This document shows positions 36,025 through 45,262 of a DNA stretch of 64,000 nt, one piece after another. Origin of the DNA: Rhodopseudomonas sp. (lineage in GTDB: Bacteria > Pseudomonadota > Alphaproteobacteria > Rhizobiales > Xanthobacteraceae); NCBI RefSeq assembly GCF_013377015.1, contig NZ_JACABA010000001.1, forward strand, positions 207,554 to 271,553, in the 5' to 3' direction. How positions within the stretch are numbered: the first letter of the stretch is position 1; each line of letters starts with the position of its first letter. Under the pieces are notes generated by a model, which was not told where the DNA came from, did no database searches, and saw only the letters and a list, made by a program, of their open reading frames with translations. The position numbers were made by a program, and so were the translations under genes.

Positions 36025-36384
36025 ATGACGGGAATGAAAGTCTGCACCGGCGGCTGCCATTGCGGCTTGGTGCGGTTCGAATGCACCACGGACCTCGCGA
36101 TGGTCACCGCGTGCAATTGCTCGATCTGCACCAAGAAGGGCCTGCACTTCACATTTCTTTCGCCGAAGAGTTTCCAGCTCCGCGCCGGCGAGGACAATCT
36201 GAAGGAGTACCTGTTCAACAAGCACGCGATCCGGCATCAATTCTGTGTCGATTGCGGAGTCGAGGTGTTCGCCCGCGGCAAGAAAACCGACGGCACCGAC
36301 GTGATCGCGCTCAACGTCAGCTGCATCGACGGCATCGAGCTGGCGACGCTGACGATGACGCCGATCGACGGGCGCAACAGGTAG
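36025..36384 (+). CDS. GFA family protein (glutathione-dependent formaldehyde-activating-like)
   Basis: A 119-residue zinc protein of the GFA/CENP-V fold. The ligands are in CTGGCHCG (Cys7, Cys11, Cys13), ACNCSIC (Cys30, Cys32, Cys35) and HQFCVDCGVEVF. The family includes the enzyme once proposed to join formaldehyde to glutathione, but most members are uncharacterised. The ATG at 36025 gives the family start. It converges with a glutathione transferase gene, a hint of shared thiol chemistry only. Confidence 0.85.
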   Translation: MTGMKVCTGGCHCGLVRFECTTDLAMVTACNCSICTKKGLHFTFLSPKSFQLRAGEDNLKEYLFNKHAIRHQFCVDCGVEVFARGKKTDGTDVIALNVSCIDGIELATLTMTPIDGRNR

Positions 36385-36463
36385 TCCGGCTCGACCGATC
36401 ACATGCGCCTGCCACAATCGCGGCGCGCTCCCTCTCCCCGCTCGCGGGGAGAAGTGATCGCCC

Positions 36464-37174
36464 TCACCTGTCCAGCGCCTTGTAGTGCCGGAAGATGCCG
36501 TCCTCGTTGAAGGCGATGCGGCGGTCGCTTTCCAGATACGCCGCGATGTTCGGCCGCGCCGCGACGCGGTCGTGCAACGCGACCAGGCCGGGGATGTTGC
36601 GCTCGAACTTGGTCATGTGGTCGGGGAACGCGTAGCGCAGCCCGGCCACGATCTGGAACAGCGACAGGTCGACGTAAGTCAGCCTTCGTCCGGTCAGATA
36701 GGCGCCGCCGCTGCCCGATTGCAGCTGTTCGAAATAGCCGAGATATTTCGGCACCCGTTCTTTCCAGAATTCCTCGCTGCGCCGCCTCGCCGCCGGCCGC
36801 TGCTCCTCGTAATACAGCGTCGGCCCGAGCGGATGATGGGTGTCGTGAATCTCCAGCACCAGGTCGGTGATCGTCAGTTGCAATTGGTGCACCCAGATCC
36901 GACCGGCTTCCGCCTTTGGCGCCAAGCCGTGACGCGATCCGAGATAGAGCAAGATGTTGGCGGTCTGGCCGATCACCAGCTTGCCGGCCTTGAGGAACGG
37001 CGGCGCGAACGGCGGCGTGCCGCCCCCCTTCGCCTCCATTATCCGCGTCATCGCGGCGACACCGCCGCTGCGCCGCGCCACGTCGTCATAGCCGGCGCCG
37101 GCCTCCTCCAGCGCAAGGCGAACATATTCGCCCCGCCCCTGAATGCCCGGCCAGTAATACAGCTCATAGCGCAT
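36464..37174 (-). CDS. Glutathione S-transferase family protein
   Basis: A 236-residue protein. The thioredoxin-like N-terminal domain (1-85) starts MRYELYYWPGIQGRGEYVRL, with the cis-proline at APPFLK and the glutathione contact QTANILLYLG. The all-helical C-terminal domain (95-236) includes LTYVDLSLFQIVAGL, the usual N-capping box region. It would conjugate glutathione to an electrophile or act as a peroxidase in the cytoplasm. Two upstream Met codons exist; the MRYEL start matches the fold. Confidence 0.85.
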   Translation of the reverse strand: MRYELYYWPGIQGRGEYVRLALEEAGAGYDDVARRSGGVAAMTRIMEAKGGGTPPFAPPFLKAGKLVIGQTANILLYLGSRHGLAPKAEAGRIWVHQLQLTITDLVLEIHDTHHPLGPTLYYEEQRPAARRRSEEFWKERVPKYLGYFEQLQSGSGGAYLTGRRLTYVDLSLFQIVAGLRYAFPDHMTKFERNIPGLVALHDRVAARPNIAAYLESDRRIAFNEDGIFRHYKALDR

Positions 37175-37234
37175 CGGCGATCCCTTCATTCCGGACGGCG
37201 GAGATTCAGAATAGCTCAATGCGCCGGCGAAAAC

Positions 37235-37921
37235 TCAGTTCACCGCGAAACAATACAGCAGCGCGTCACCGCCGGTGCTCTTGAGATCGTTCTGCGAACA
37301 GCCGCCGTCCGGGCCGCGCGTGGTATGGGCGCCGATCCACGAGCCTCTGGTCGGGACGCTCTCCGGACCGCTGAGATCGGAATGCCCGAGCATCGCCGCG
37401 CCCTGGGTGCTGCTCGTCCAGTTCTTGCAAGTGCGATCCGGCTCGGGCGGAAAAGCGGTGCCGTCGTTCTGCGAGCCGGTGAGAATGTCGTGGCGGTTCG
37501 GCTTGTCGCCGTAGCCGTTGATCATCTCGCCCTTCTCGTCCAGCGCGGTCTGCTTGTTGATGTTGTTGGCGGCGTGCAGGTCGGCGACGTCCTTGGCGAT
37601 CGTCACGCCCTTGACGTTCTGCCACGGTCCCTTGCCGATGCGGTCGCGGGCGTTGATCGCCGGCTTGCCGTCGGCGGCCTGGGTCGAGAGGTAGGCGTGC
37701 CAGGTCTTCGATCCCGCGCCCGCGGCCTGCGCTAGTTCCTGGCAATGATTGTCGGCGCCGGCCAGGCCGCCGAGATTACCGCCATTGCCGATGCTGGTGC
37801 TGGTGACGAAGAAACTCATATTGGCGGCCTGCGCCTGCGCAGCCGGCGCGGCGAACGCCGCGATTGCCGAGACGGCGAGTGCGCCGGCAACCCGCGACAG
37901 CATGTTGGAACCGTAGAGCAT
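37235..37921 (-). CDS. Secreted lectin-like protein
   Basis: A 228-residue protein. The signal peptide (MLYGSNMLSRVAGALAVSAI, cleavage near AQA) leads to a domain with SFFVTSTSIGNGGNLGGLAG, ADNHCQELAQAAG and KTWHAYLST, then CKNWTSSTQGAAMLGHSD and a terminal YCFAVN. This layout fits a C-type-lectin-like secreted fold known in many proteobacteria as a hypothetical. GGAGG lies 6 nt before ATG 37921, which decides this start over the one 10 codons upstream. Function unknown; surface or periplasmic. Confidence 0.75.
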   Translation of the reverse strand: MLYGSNMLSRVAGALAVSAIAAFAAPAAQAQAANMSFFVTSTSIGNGGNLGGLAGADNHCQELAQAAGAGSKTWHAYLSTQAADGKPAINARDRIGKGPWQNVKGVTIAKDVADLHAANNINKQTALDEKGEMINGYGDKPNRHDILTGSQNDGTAFPPEPDRTCKNWTSSTQGAAMLGHSDLSGPESVPTRGSWIGAHTTRGPDGGCSQNDLKSTGGDALLYCFAVN

Positions 37922-38104
37922 CACAACCTCCGAAAAGAATTTCTTGAACATCCGGCCCGCCGCAGCGCGCCAGCATAAGGATCAACCCGATTTCGTCGCC
38001 GTTATTCCACCGCGACGCGCCGCGATCGAACCGCATCGCCGCGACAAAACAAAGGCGCCGCAGCTTTCACCGCGACGCCTGTTTCCGACCCGGTCCGTCA
38101 GACC

Positions 38105-39097
38105 TTAGCTGGCCTGGGTCTGCTGGATCGCCGACAGCTCCCAATCCGAGCCGCGGCGGCGCGCGAAGGTCCAGACTTCGGTGGCCTCGATCGGCGTCTC
38201 GCTGCCATTAACCAGCCGGTTGGTGCCGCGCTCAAGGGTCTTGTCGACCAGCGAGAACCGCATCGCCACGCTGGCGTAGTCGGTGTCGCCCTCGCGCCAG
38301 GCTTCCGCGAGGTCGCCCTGCAGCAGCTTGACGTCGGAGACCTTGTTGATGTCGTTGTTGGCCTTGTTCTCCGCCAGATCGGCGGTGAAGTACGACACCA
38401 TTTCGGGGGTCGCCAGTTCGTGCAGCTTGCCGACATCCTCGTTCGACCAGGCGGCCTGGATCTCGCTGAGCAGCCGTTCGAACGCCTCGTAATCGGCCGG
38501 GCCGATTTCCAGCGGCGCGCTGGCTGCGGTGTTGGCACCGAAGCCGAAGCCGGAACCGAAGCTGTTATGCGGGCTCGGCGCGGCACCCGGGCCGGCCGCG
38601 GTGCTGGCATAGGCCGGCGACGCGGTCGCGGCGTTGCGGCGCTGCCACCACGACATTGCCAGCCGCACCACGATGATGATCAGGCCGATCTGCAGCACGA
38701 GGCCGATGATCGATGACAGCCCACCGAGGCCGCTGAACATCCCGCCGCCGAACAGCATGCCGAGCAGGCCGGCGCCAAGGAAGCCGGCGGCGAGGCCACC
38801 GAGCATGCCCATGCCGGGCCGGTTGAAGAAGCCGCCCTTGGCGGCTCCGGCGGCCGGCGCGGCCATACCGGGGCTACCCGGCTGGGTGATGGTGCGATTG
38901 AACGGCTGCGCCGCGCTCGGCGCGGTCGAGGTGCTGGGCGGGGCGGAGAAGGTCCGCGTGCCACGCGAGCCCATGCTGCCGCCGCCGCCGATGCGGGCGT
39001 CGGCCGACGAAGCAATCGTCAGCATCACTGGAAGCGCGAGTGACAAGGCCACGGCCATTGCGCGAACCATTCCGCGCGTACGCTGTGCAAATTTCAT
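38105..39097 (-). CDS. Tim44-like domain protein
   Basis: A 330-residue protein. An N-terminal signal-like segment (about 10-33) is followed by a Ser/Pro-rich stretch and a Gly-rich region (FFNRPGMGMLGGLAAGFLGA). Then comes a transmembrane helix (GLVLQIGLIIIVVRLAMSWW, about 132-151). The C-terminal 145 residues are the Tim44/MBA1-like domain, ADYEAFERLLSEIQAAWSNE to FARRRGSDWELSAIQQ. In mitochondria Tim44 serves protein import; in bacteria the domain is found in membrane proteins of unclear role. Length is normal for alphaproteobacterial members. Confidence 0.85.
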   Translation of the reverse strand: MKFAQRTRGMVRAMAVALSLALPVMLTIASSADARIGGGGSMGSRGTRTFSAPPSTSTAPSAAQPFNRTITQPGSPGMAAPAAGAAKGGFFNRPGMGMLGGLAAGFLGAGLLGMLFGGGMFSGLGGLSSIIGLVLQIGLIIIVVRLAMSWWQRRNAATASPAYASTAAGPGAAPSPHNSFGSGFGFGANTAASAPLEIGPADYEAFERLLSEIQAAWSNEDVGKLHELATPEMVSYFTADLAENKANNDINKVSDVKLLQGDLAEAWREGDTDYASVAMRFSLVDKTLERGTNRLVNGSETPIEATEVWTFARRRGSDWELSAIQQTQAS

Positions 39098-39277
39098 GGA
39101 ATTCCCTCAATCCCCGGCAGGGGGAAGCGCCGCTAATGTGGGCACTGCTGCCCAAAAGTGAAGCCTGCATCACGTCTCGAGGCTGCGGCCCTCGGTCGCG
39201 GGCGGGCTGAGCGGACCGGGGCTCCCATCCTGAGAGCCTGGCCGAAAACACAATTTTGAAACATCAGGGGTTGTTTT

Positions 39278-39384
39278 GTCATTGCGAGCCGAGGCCAGCG
39301 CGACGCGCTGGCCGAAAGCGAAGCAATCCAGGCGCTTCGCGTGCTGCCCTGGATTGCTTCGCCGCAAGAGCTCCTCGCAATGAC
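39278..39384. repeat. Dispersed palindromic element, type C
   Basis: About 107 bp in the gap between cckA and the Tim44-like gene. Outer arms are GTCATTGCGAGCCGAGG... and ...GAGCTCCTCGCAATGAC; inner arms are AAGCGAAGCAATCCAGG and CCTGGATTGCTTCGCCG. Such GTCATTGCGAG elements are known to be frequent in many bacterial genomes as REP-like sequences. Only one copy of this type is in the window. Confidence 0.8.
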
Positions 39385-39427
39385 GAACTTGGGCGCCAGA
39401 TCTGCGACGGCCATTTTCGGCAGCGAC

Positions 39428-41983
39428 TCAGCCCGGCGCCATCGTCTCCTTGACCTTGGCGACCAGCGCGCTGAGGGCGAACGGCTTGGCCAGGAAGGCG
39501 AACTGCTCGTTCTCGGGCAGGCTCTTTTCGAACGCGTCCTCCGCATAGCCCGACACGAAGATGATCTTGAGGTCGGGATTCTTGCCGCGCATCGCCTTCA
39601 GCAGCGTCGGGCCGTCCATTTCCGGCATCACCACGTCGGACACCACCAGATCGACCGCGCCTTGTCGCTCCTCCAGCGCTTCCAGTGCCTCGATGCCATT
39701 GGAGGCCTCGATCACGCTGTAGCCGCGCGAGCGCAGGCCGCGCGCGTTCAGCGAGCGCAGGCCCTCCTCGTCCTCGACCAGCAGGATCGTGCCCTGCCCG
39801 GTCAGATCCGCCGCGCGTTGCCGGGTCTCGACCGGCTGTTCGGGCAATGCGCTGCTCGCTGCGGCCCCCGGCTGCGCATCGCTGCTGGCGTCGTGGCGCG
39901 GCAGGAAGATATGAAACGTGGTGCCCTTGTCGGCTTCGGAATCGACATAGACGAAACCGCCGGTCTGCTTGACGATGCCGTAGACCGTCGACAGTCCGAG
40001 CCCGGTGCCCTTGCCGACCTCCTTGGTCGAAAAGAACGGCTCGAAGATCTTGTCGACGATGTCGGCCGGAATGCCGGTGCCGGTATCGCTGACGTCGATC
40101 CGCACGTAATCGGCCGCCGGCATGCCCTTGTGCGACAATTGCGCGGCTTCCTGCGCCGTGACGTTGGCGGTGCGAATCGTCAGCCGGCCGCCGTCCGGCA
40201 TCGCGTCGCGGGCGTTGACCGCGAGATTGACGATTACCTGCTCGAATTGCGAGACGTCGGCCTTGACCCGCCACAGGTCGCGGCCGTGCTGCATTTCCAG
40301 CGTCACCTTCTCGCCGATCAGTCGCTTCAGCAGCCGGTCGATATCGGTCAGCGCCTCGCCGAGATCGAGCACCTGCGGCCGCAAGGTTTGTTTGCGCGAG
40401 AACGCCAGCAGCTGCCGCACCAGTGTCGCGGCGCGGGTGGCGTTCTGCTTGATCTGCATGATGTCCTGGAACGACGGATCGGTCGGCTTGTGGGCGTTCA
40501 GCAGGAAGTCGTTGGCCATCATGATGGCGGACAGCACGTTGTTGAAATCATGCGCGATGCCGCCGGCAAGCTGGCCGATGGTGTCCATCTTTTGCGCCTG
40601 ATTGACCTGGTTCTCCAGCACCCGCCGCTCGGTGGTCTCCAGCATGTAGACGATCGCCACCTCGGCATCGGCTTCGTCGTCCAGCACCGCGGTGACGAAG
40701 AACTGGCCCCAGCGCTCGCGTGCGCCTTCCAGCATCGCCTCTACCGGCGCGATGTCGCCCTGCCCTTCGGCGGCGCGCGCGATCGCACTGACCAGCAGAT
40801 GGCGGTCGCGGTCGTTGACCGCGGCGAGGATCGACTTGTTGACGGCGGGATTGAGGCTCTGCGCCAGCTTGGCGAAGCGGGCGTTGGCGAGCACCACCGC
40901 GCCGGCCTTGTCGACGGTGGCGATCGCCATCGGGGTGTGATCGAAGAACCGCATGAACCGCACTTCGGCGGCGCGCTGCGGATCGAGCCGTTCGTCGCGT
41001 GCGCGGCTGATCACTAGCGTGCGCGACGCGCCGGGCGCGCCGTCGGCGCCGAATGCCAGCTTGTGATAGAGCCGCGCCGGCATCGTCTTGCCGCCGCGCA
41101 TCTTGAGGTCGACGTCGAACACCTCGGTCTTGACCTCGCCCGGCTCCGGCACGATCGAGGCCAGCAAGGCGGCGCCGTCGCCCGACACGATGTCGCCGAG
41201 CTTGAGCCCGCCGGAACCGATCTCGGCGAGGTCGTGGTCGAGCCAGGTCGCCAGCGTGGCGTTGACGTAGACCAGATTGCCGGCGGCATCGACCGAGAAG
41301 AAACCGCAAGGCGCGTGATCGAGATATTCGATCGCGTGCTGCAATTCCTGGAACACGTCTTCCTGGCGTTCGCGGTCGCGGGTGATGTCGGCCAGCGACC
41401 ATACGGAATATTTCGACTCGCGCTTGCTCGCGCCGAGCGGGCGCACCCGCATCCGCAGCCAGCGACCGTGGACGCCGTCGGTCGCCGCGACGCGGACTTC
41501 CTCCTGCTGGCGCTTGCCCTCGCGCGCCGCCTTCAACAGCCGAAACACCGCCTCGGAGACGTCGGGATTGCCGATGAAGACCCGCTCCACCGGCCGCACC
41601 TCCTGGACCGTGGCGGCCCCGGTCAGCGCCAGATAGGCATGGTTGGCATAGATCACATGGCCGCGGGAATCGGTCACCGCCAGCCCGTCGAAGGCATGAT
41701 CGGCGATCGGGCGCATGATCGGGTCGTCGGCGACCCGGTCGGCGAAGCGGACGATGCCGGCCGCGAAGGCGAACAGCATGAACAGCCCGACCATCGCCAA
41801 TAACGCCAGCAAGCCGAGGATATAGGGCTGCGCCTCGGCCCGGCCGAGCGTCATCAGCGCCACCGCCGCGGCGATGATGGCGCCTGCGACCAGCAGCACC
41901 AGCACGATGCTGCCGCTGCGCCGCGGCGGCTCCGGGTTGGCGATCAGGGCGTCAGGCGGGATCTGATGGTCGTTGGTGGTCAT
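39428..41983 (-). CDS. cckA: Hybrid sensor histidine kinase CckA
   Basis: An 851-residue cell-cycle kinase that, through ChpT, phosphorylates CtrA and CpdR. Two N-terminal membrane helices (IVLVLLVAGAIIAAAVALM and YILGLLALLAMVGLFMLFAF) precede PAS domains (about 95-450). The DHp histidine is near residue 478 in GIAHDFNNVLSAIMMANDFL, followed by the ATPase domain (NLAVNARDAMPDGG, DTGTGIPADI, GTGLGLSTVYG). A receiver domain ends the protein (VSDVVMPEMDG, Asp about 782). This layout, including the AHDFNN box, matches CckA. It lies beside the flagellar genes that CtrA should control. Start set at MTTNDHQIP. Confidence 0.92.
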   Translation of the reverse strand: MTTNDHQIPPDALIANPEPPRRSGSIVLVLLVAGAIIAAAVALMTLGRAEAQPYILGLLALLAMVGLFMLFAFAAGIVRFADRVADDPIMRPIADHAFDGLAVTDSRGHVIYANHAYLALTGAATVQEVRPVERVFIGNPDVSEAVFRLLKAAREGKRQQEEVRVAATDGVHGRWLRMRVRPLGASKRESKYSVWSLADITRDRERQEDVFQELQHAIEYLDHAPCGFFSVDAAGNLVYVNATLATWLDHDLAEIGSGGLKLGDIVSGDGAALLASIVPEPGEVKTEVFDVDLKMRGGKTMPARLYHKLAFGADGAPGASRTLVISRARDERLDPQRAAEVRFMRFFDHTPMAIATVDKAGAVVLANARFAKLAQSLNPAVNKSILAAVNDRDRHLLVSAIARAAEGQGDIAPVEAMLEGARERWGQFFVTAVLDDEADAEVAIVYMLETTERRVLENQVNQAQKMDTIGQLAGGIAHDFNNVLSAIMMANDFLLNAHKPTDPSFQDIMQIKQNATRAATLVRQLLAFSRKQTLRPQVLDLGEALTDIDRLLKRLIGEKVTLEMQHGRDLWRVKADVSQFEQVIVNLAVNARDAMPDGGRLTIRTANVTAQEAAQLSHKGMPAADYVRIDVSDTGTGIPADIVDKIFEPFFSTKEVGKGTGLGLSTVYGIVKQTGGFVYVDSEADKGTTFHIFLPRHDASSDAQPGAAASSALPEQPVETRQRAADLTGQGTILLVEDEEGLRSLNARGLRSRGYSVIEASNGIEALEALEERQGAVDLVVSDVVMPEMDGPTLLKAMRGKNPDLKIIFVSGYAEDAFEKSLPENEQFAFLAKPFALSALVAKVKETMAPG

Positions 41984-42135
41984 GAAACCGAGCACATTCC
42001 CTTACCGCAGGCGCAGCGCCCACCGCCCCCTGAGTGCCTGAATCGGAGCCGCCAGCCAAGCAGATCATGCGGTCAGGAGCCCGATCCGCCTGTATTCGCG
42101 CGCCGCCTGGACTGAAACCAGCCCCAGCAGCCGCC

Positions 42136-43212
42136 TCACGTCCGCCGGCCCGACAGCCCGCGCTTCAGTCCCATCACGTAGCCGATGATCTCGGCGACCG
42201 CCTGATAGTGCTCGACCGGAATTTCGGCGTCGACCTCGACGGTGGCGTAGAGCGAGCGCGCCAGCGGCACGTTCTCGACGATCGGAATGTCGTGTTCCTT
42301 GGCGACCTCCCGGATCTTCAGCGCGATCGCGTCCTGGCCCTTGGCGACGCAGATCGGCGCCGGCATGCCGCGCTCGTATTTCAGCGCCACCGAGAAGTGG
42401 GTCGGGTTGGTGATGATCACCGAGGCCTTCGGCACCTCCGCCATCATCCGCTTGCGCATCCGCTCGTGCCGCAATTGCCGCAGCCGGCCCTTGATGTGCG
42501 GGTCGCCTTCGGACTGTTTGTATTCTTCCTTGATTTCCTGCAGCGACATCTTCTGCTTCTCGTACCAGGCACGGTACTGGAAGAAGAAATCGGCGATCGC
42601 CACGAAGGCCAGCATCGCCACCACCGCGGTCATCAGCTTCAGCGTCAGCGCAATGGTCACGCCCATGATGGCGGCGACGTCGAACCGCACCATGGCATCG
42701 AGTCGGTGTCGTTCCGGATACAGCACCGCCACCATCACCACGCCGAGCGCCACGACCTTGAAGATGCCCTTGAGGAAGTTCGCCCCCGCCTGCTTGCCGA
42801 ACAACCGCTTGGCGCCGGCCATCGGCGAGATCTTGCTGAATTTCGGGATCAGCGATTCCGCCGAGAACACCAGCCGGTGCTGCACCAGATTGCTACCGAT
42901 CGCCACCAGCATCAGCATCAAGAGCGGCACCCCGAGCGCGGAAATCATGGTGACGAGCAGGCTTTGCGTCAGCGCCATCAGCCCCGGGCCGTCGGTCCGG
43001 ATCATCCATGAATTCGCGATCAGATTGCGCATCGGCATCTCGATGCCGGTACCGATCGAGCCGCCGAACGACGACAGCACCAGCGTGGCGCCGGCGATCA
43101 GGAACCAGGTGTTGACCTCCTGGCTCTTGGCGACGTCGCCGCGCTGCAGCGCGTCGTCGAGCTTTTTTTGCGTAGGGTCCTGTGTTTTCTCTGAGGCGTC
43201 GTCGTCGGACAT
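42136..43212 (-). CDS. flhB: Flagellar biosynthesis protein FlhB
   Basis: A 358-residue export-gate protein that sets substrate switching in the flagellar secretion system. Four membrane helices in the N-terminal part are followed by the cytoplasmic domain with the self-cleavage site NPTH (about 268-271, IITNPTHFSVALKYERGM). The N-terminus starts MSDDDASEKTQDPTQKKLDD, the usual T3SS FlhB start. It is last in the flgB-flgC-fliE-fliQ-fliR-flhB order, 19 bp after fliR, as in relatives. Confidence 0.96.
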   Translation of the reverse strand: MSDDDASEKTQDPTQKKLDDALQRGDVAKSQEVNTWFLIAGATLVLSSFGGSIGTGIEMPMRNLIANSWMIRTDGPGLMALTQSLLVTMISALGVPLLMLMLVAIGSNLVQHRLVFSAESLIPKFSKISPMAGAKRLFGKQAGANFLKGIFKVVALGVVMVAVLYPERHRLDAMVRFDVAAIMGVTIALTLKLMTAVVAMLAFVAIADFFFQYRAWYEKQKMSLQEIKEEYKQSEGDPHIKGRLRQLRHERMRKRMMAEVPKASVIITNPTHFSVALKYERGMPAPICVAKGQDAIALKIREVAKEHDIPIVENVPLARSLYATVEVDAEIPVEHYQAVAEIIGYVMGLKRGLSGRRT

Positions 43213-43231
43213 CGTTCAGGCTTTCGCAAAA

Positions 43232-44002
43232 TCAGGTGCGCGGCATCAGATCGTGCATCACGCCGATGAAGTAGTCGAGGAAAGTACCCATCATGGTCGC
43301 CAGCACGGCGGCCAGGATCACGAAGCCGATCATGATCGACAGCGGCACGCCGACGAAATACACCTGCATCTGCGGCATCAGCCGCGCCAGCACGCCGAGC
43401 CCGATGTTGAACACCAGCCCGAACACCAGGAACGGCGCGGCGAGCTGCATCCCGATCTTGAACGCGGCGGCGAAGGCGCGGGTGGCGAGGGCTGCGATAT
43501 CGCCGCTCTGCATCAACTCGCCCGGCGAGAAGATCTTGTAGCTGTCGTCGAGCGCGGCGATCACCAGATGGTGGGTGTCGGTGGCGAACAGCAGCGTGAT
43601 GCCGAGGATGGTGAGGAAGTTGCCGATCAGCAGGCCCTGCTGGCCCTGGGTCGGATCGACCGCGGTGACGAAGCCGAGCCCGAGTTGCTGGGCGATGATC
43701 GAGCCCGCCACCTGCAGCGCCGACAGCGTCACCCGCGCGGTGGCGCCGAGCACGACGCCGATGACGATTTCCTGCAGCATCAGCACCAACAGCGGCGTCA
43801 GCGAGCTCATGTCGACCTGATAGGCGGTGCGGTGCAGCGGCAGGATGATCAGCGTCAGCGCCAGCGCGATCGACAGCTTGACCCGGACCGGAATGTTGAC
43901 CTCGCCGAGACCGGGCATCAACATCACCATCGCGCCGATGCGGGCGAACACCAGCATGAAGGCGGCGGCGAGCGCCGGCAGAAACGAGACGTCGATGCGC
44001 AT
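43232..44002 (-). CDS. fliR: Flagellar biosynthesis protein FliR
   Basis: A 256-residue integral membrane component of the export gate with FliP and FliQ. Six to seven hydrophobic helices are visible (LPALAAAFMLVFARIGAMVM, LSIALALTLIILPL, VFGLVFNIGLGVLARLMPQM, GFVILAAVLATMMGTFLDYF). The segment MPQMQVYFVGVPLSIMIGF is characteristic. It lies between fliQ and flhB. Length is normal. Confidence 0.95.
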   Translation of the reverse strand: MRIDVSFLPALAAAFMLVFARIGAMVMLMPGLGEVNIPVRVKLSIALALTLIILPLHRTAYQVDMSSLTPLLVLMLQEIVIGVVLGATARVTLSALQVAGSIIAQQLGLGFVTAVDPTQGQQGLLIGNFLTILGITLLFATDTHHLVIAALDDSYKIFSPGELMQSGDIAALATRAFAAAFKIGMQLAAPFLVFGLVFNIGLGVLARLMPQMQVYFVGVPLSIMIGFVILAAVLATMMGTFLDYFIGVMHDLMPRT

Positions 44003-44068
44003 GGCATTCCCTGCGCTGCCGCGGATTCAGGCGATGCGGGCGCGGATTCGGATCGACCGGATCATGCG

Positions 44069-44332
44069 CTAACCCCCGATGATTCGCGACGAGATCCGCA
44101 TCATATGACTGTGCAGCGCATCGGCCATGAACGGCAGAGCGAGCACCAAAGTGACGAAGATCGCGATAATTTTCGGCACGAACACCAGGGTCTGCTCCTG
44201 GATCTGGGTCAGCGCCTGCACCAGCGAGACCACGACGCCGACCACCAGGCCGACCACCATCAGCGGCGACGACACCACCACGATGGTCCAGATCGCATCG
44301 CGGGCGACGTCGAGAGTTTCAGCGCCTGTCAT
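44069..44332 (-). CDS. fliQ: Flagellar biosynthesis protein FliQ
   Basis: An 87-residue export-gate protein with two membrane helices, AIWTIVVVSSPLMVVGLVVG and FVPKIIAIFVTLVLALPFMA. LVQALTQIQEQTLVFVPKI between them is the family core. Start at MTGAETLDVARD (44332) matches relatives; the frame upstream runs into the type D repeat and is not coding. Between it and fliE lies that 100-bp palindromic element. Confidence 0.95.
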   Translation of the reverse strand: MTGAETLDVARDAIWTIVVVSSPLMVVGLVVGVVVSLVQALTQIQEQTLVFVPKIIAIFVTLVLALPFMADALHSHMMRISSRIIGG

Positions 44333-44371
44333 TGCAATATTCCTTCGAGCTTTCGCCCTGTGTTGCCCCTC

Positions 44372-44470
44372 ATGGTGAGGAGCGCGCCCTCGGCGCGCGT
44401 CTCGAACCATGAGGATGTTCGTCCCTCATCCTTCGAGACGCGGCCTGGCGGCCGCTCCTCAGGATGAGGT
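44372..44470. repeat. Dispersed palindromic element, type D copy 2
   Basis: About 99 bp inside the flagellar operon, between fliE and fliQ. It has the same modules as the copy at 31234: CATGGTGAGGAGCGCG, GCGTCTCGAACCATGAGG, CTCATCCTTCGAGACGCG and GCTCCTCAGGATGAGG. It would form two hairpins in the operon mRNA and may affect the level of fliQ-fliR-flhB. Confidence 0.8.
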
Positions 44471-44473
44471 TCA

Positions 44474-44794
44474 TCAGATCGGCATCTTCATGATGTCCTC
44501 GTAGGACTGGATCACCCGGTCGCGCACCGACACCAGCGTCGACACCGCGACGTCGGTTTCCGCCACCGCGGTGACCACGTCCATCACGTTGGACTTGCCC
44601 GACGCCATCGCCATGGTCTGGGCGTCGGATTTGCGGCCGGCGTCGAGCACGCTGCCGACCGCGTTCTTCAACACGTCGCCGAACGACGGCCCGCCGCCGC
44701 CGCCGAGGGATTTGCCGGCGGCGCCGGCGCCACCCGCGTCGGTGAGACGGGCGAGGCTCGCATAGGCGTTGGCGGCTGTGATCGGTGAAGCCAT
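44474..44794 (-). CDS. fliE: Flagellar hook-basal body protein FliE
   Basis: A 106-residue protein that links the MS ring to the rod. The family C-terminus is present: DAGRKSDAQTMAMASGKSNV, DVVTAVAETDVAVSTLVSVR and DRVIQSYEDIMKMPI. The N-terminal third has a Gly-rich region (GAGAAGKSLGGGGGPSFGDV). Gene order flgB-flgC-fliE is conserved. It starts 16 bp after flgC. Confidence 0.93.
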   Translation of the reverse strand: MASPITAANAYASLARLTDAGGAGAAGKSLGGGGGPSFGDVLKNAVGSVLDAGRKSDAQTMAMASGKSNVMDVVTAVAETDVAVSTLVSVRDRVIQSYEDIMKMPI

Positions 44795-44810
44795 GGCTCA
44801 GATGTCCTTC

Positions 44811-45236
44811 TCAGGCCTTGAGGATGTCGAGAGTGCGCTGGATCATCCGGCGCGTCGCGCTGATGATGTTGAGGTTCGCCTCGTAGGATCGCTGCGCGTC
44901 GCGCATGTCGGTCATTTCGATCAGCGGATTGACGTTGGGGTATTTGACGTTGCCGGCGGCGTCGGCCGCCGGGTTGCTCGGCTCGTATTTGACGCGGAAA
45001 TCCGAGGTGTCCGGCTTGACCCGGCCGAGCGACACGGTCTTCGCGTCCAGCGCGCGGTCCAGCGTCGAGGTGAAGGTCGGCACCTTGCGCCGGTACGGAT
45101 CGCCGCCCGCCGTCTGCGCGGTGGAATCGGCATTGGCGATGTTTTCCGAGATCACCCGCATCCGCCCGGCCTGCGCGCGCAGGCCGGAGGTGGCGATCCC
45201 CATCGACCTGGCGAAATCTCCGCGGTCGTCTGCCAT
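44811..45236 (-). CDS. flgC: Flagellar basal-body rod protein FlgC
   Basis: A 141-residue proximal rod protein. The N-terminal signature MGIATSGLRAQAGRMRVISE followed by NIANADST is the rod/hook motif, and the C-terminal EMTDMRDAQRSYEANLNIIS is the matching coiled-coil. ATG at 45236 was preferred to the GTG one codon upstream. It follows flgB by 26 bp. Confidence 0.95.
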   Translation of the reverse strand: MADDRGDFARSMGIATSGLRAQAGRMRVISENIANADSTAQTAGGDPYRRKVPTFTSTLDRALDAKTVSLGRVKPDTSDFRVKYEPSNPAADAAGNVKYPNVNPLIEMTDMRDAQRSYEANLNIISATRRMIQRTLDILKA

Positions 45237-45262
45237 CACTCTGTCTCCCGGCTTCGATTACG

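Noticed and set aside
42287-44467. A 726-residue frame antisense to flhB, fliR and fliQ
   Set aside because: All three flagellar genes are certain; this frame has His/Gln/Arg-rich shadow composition.
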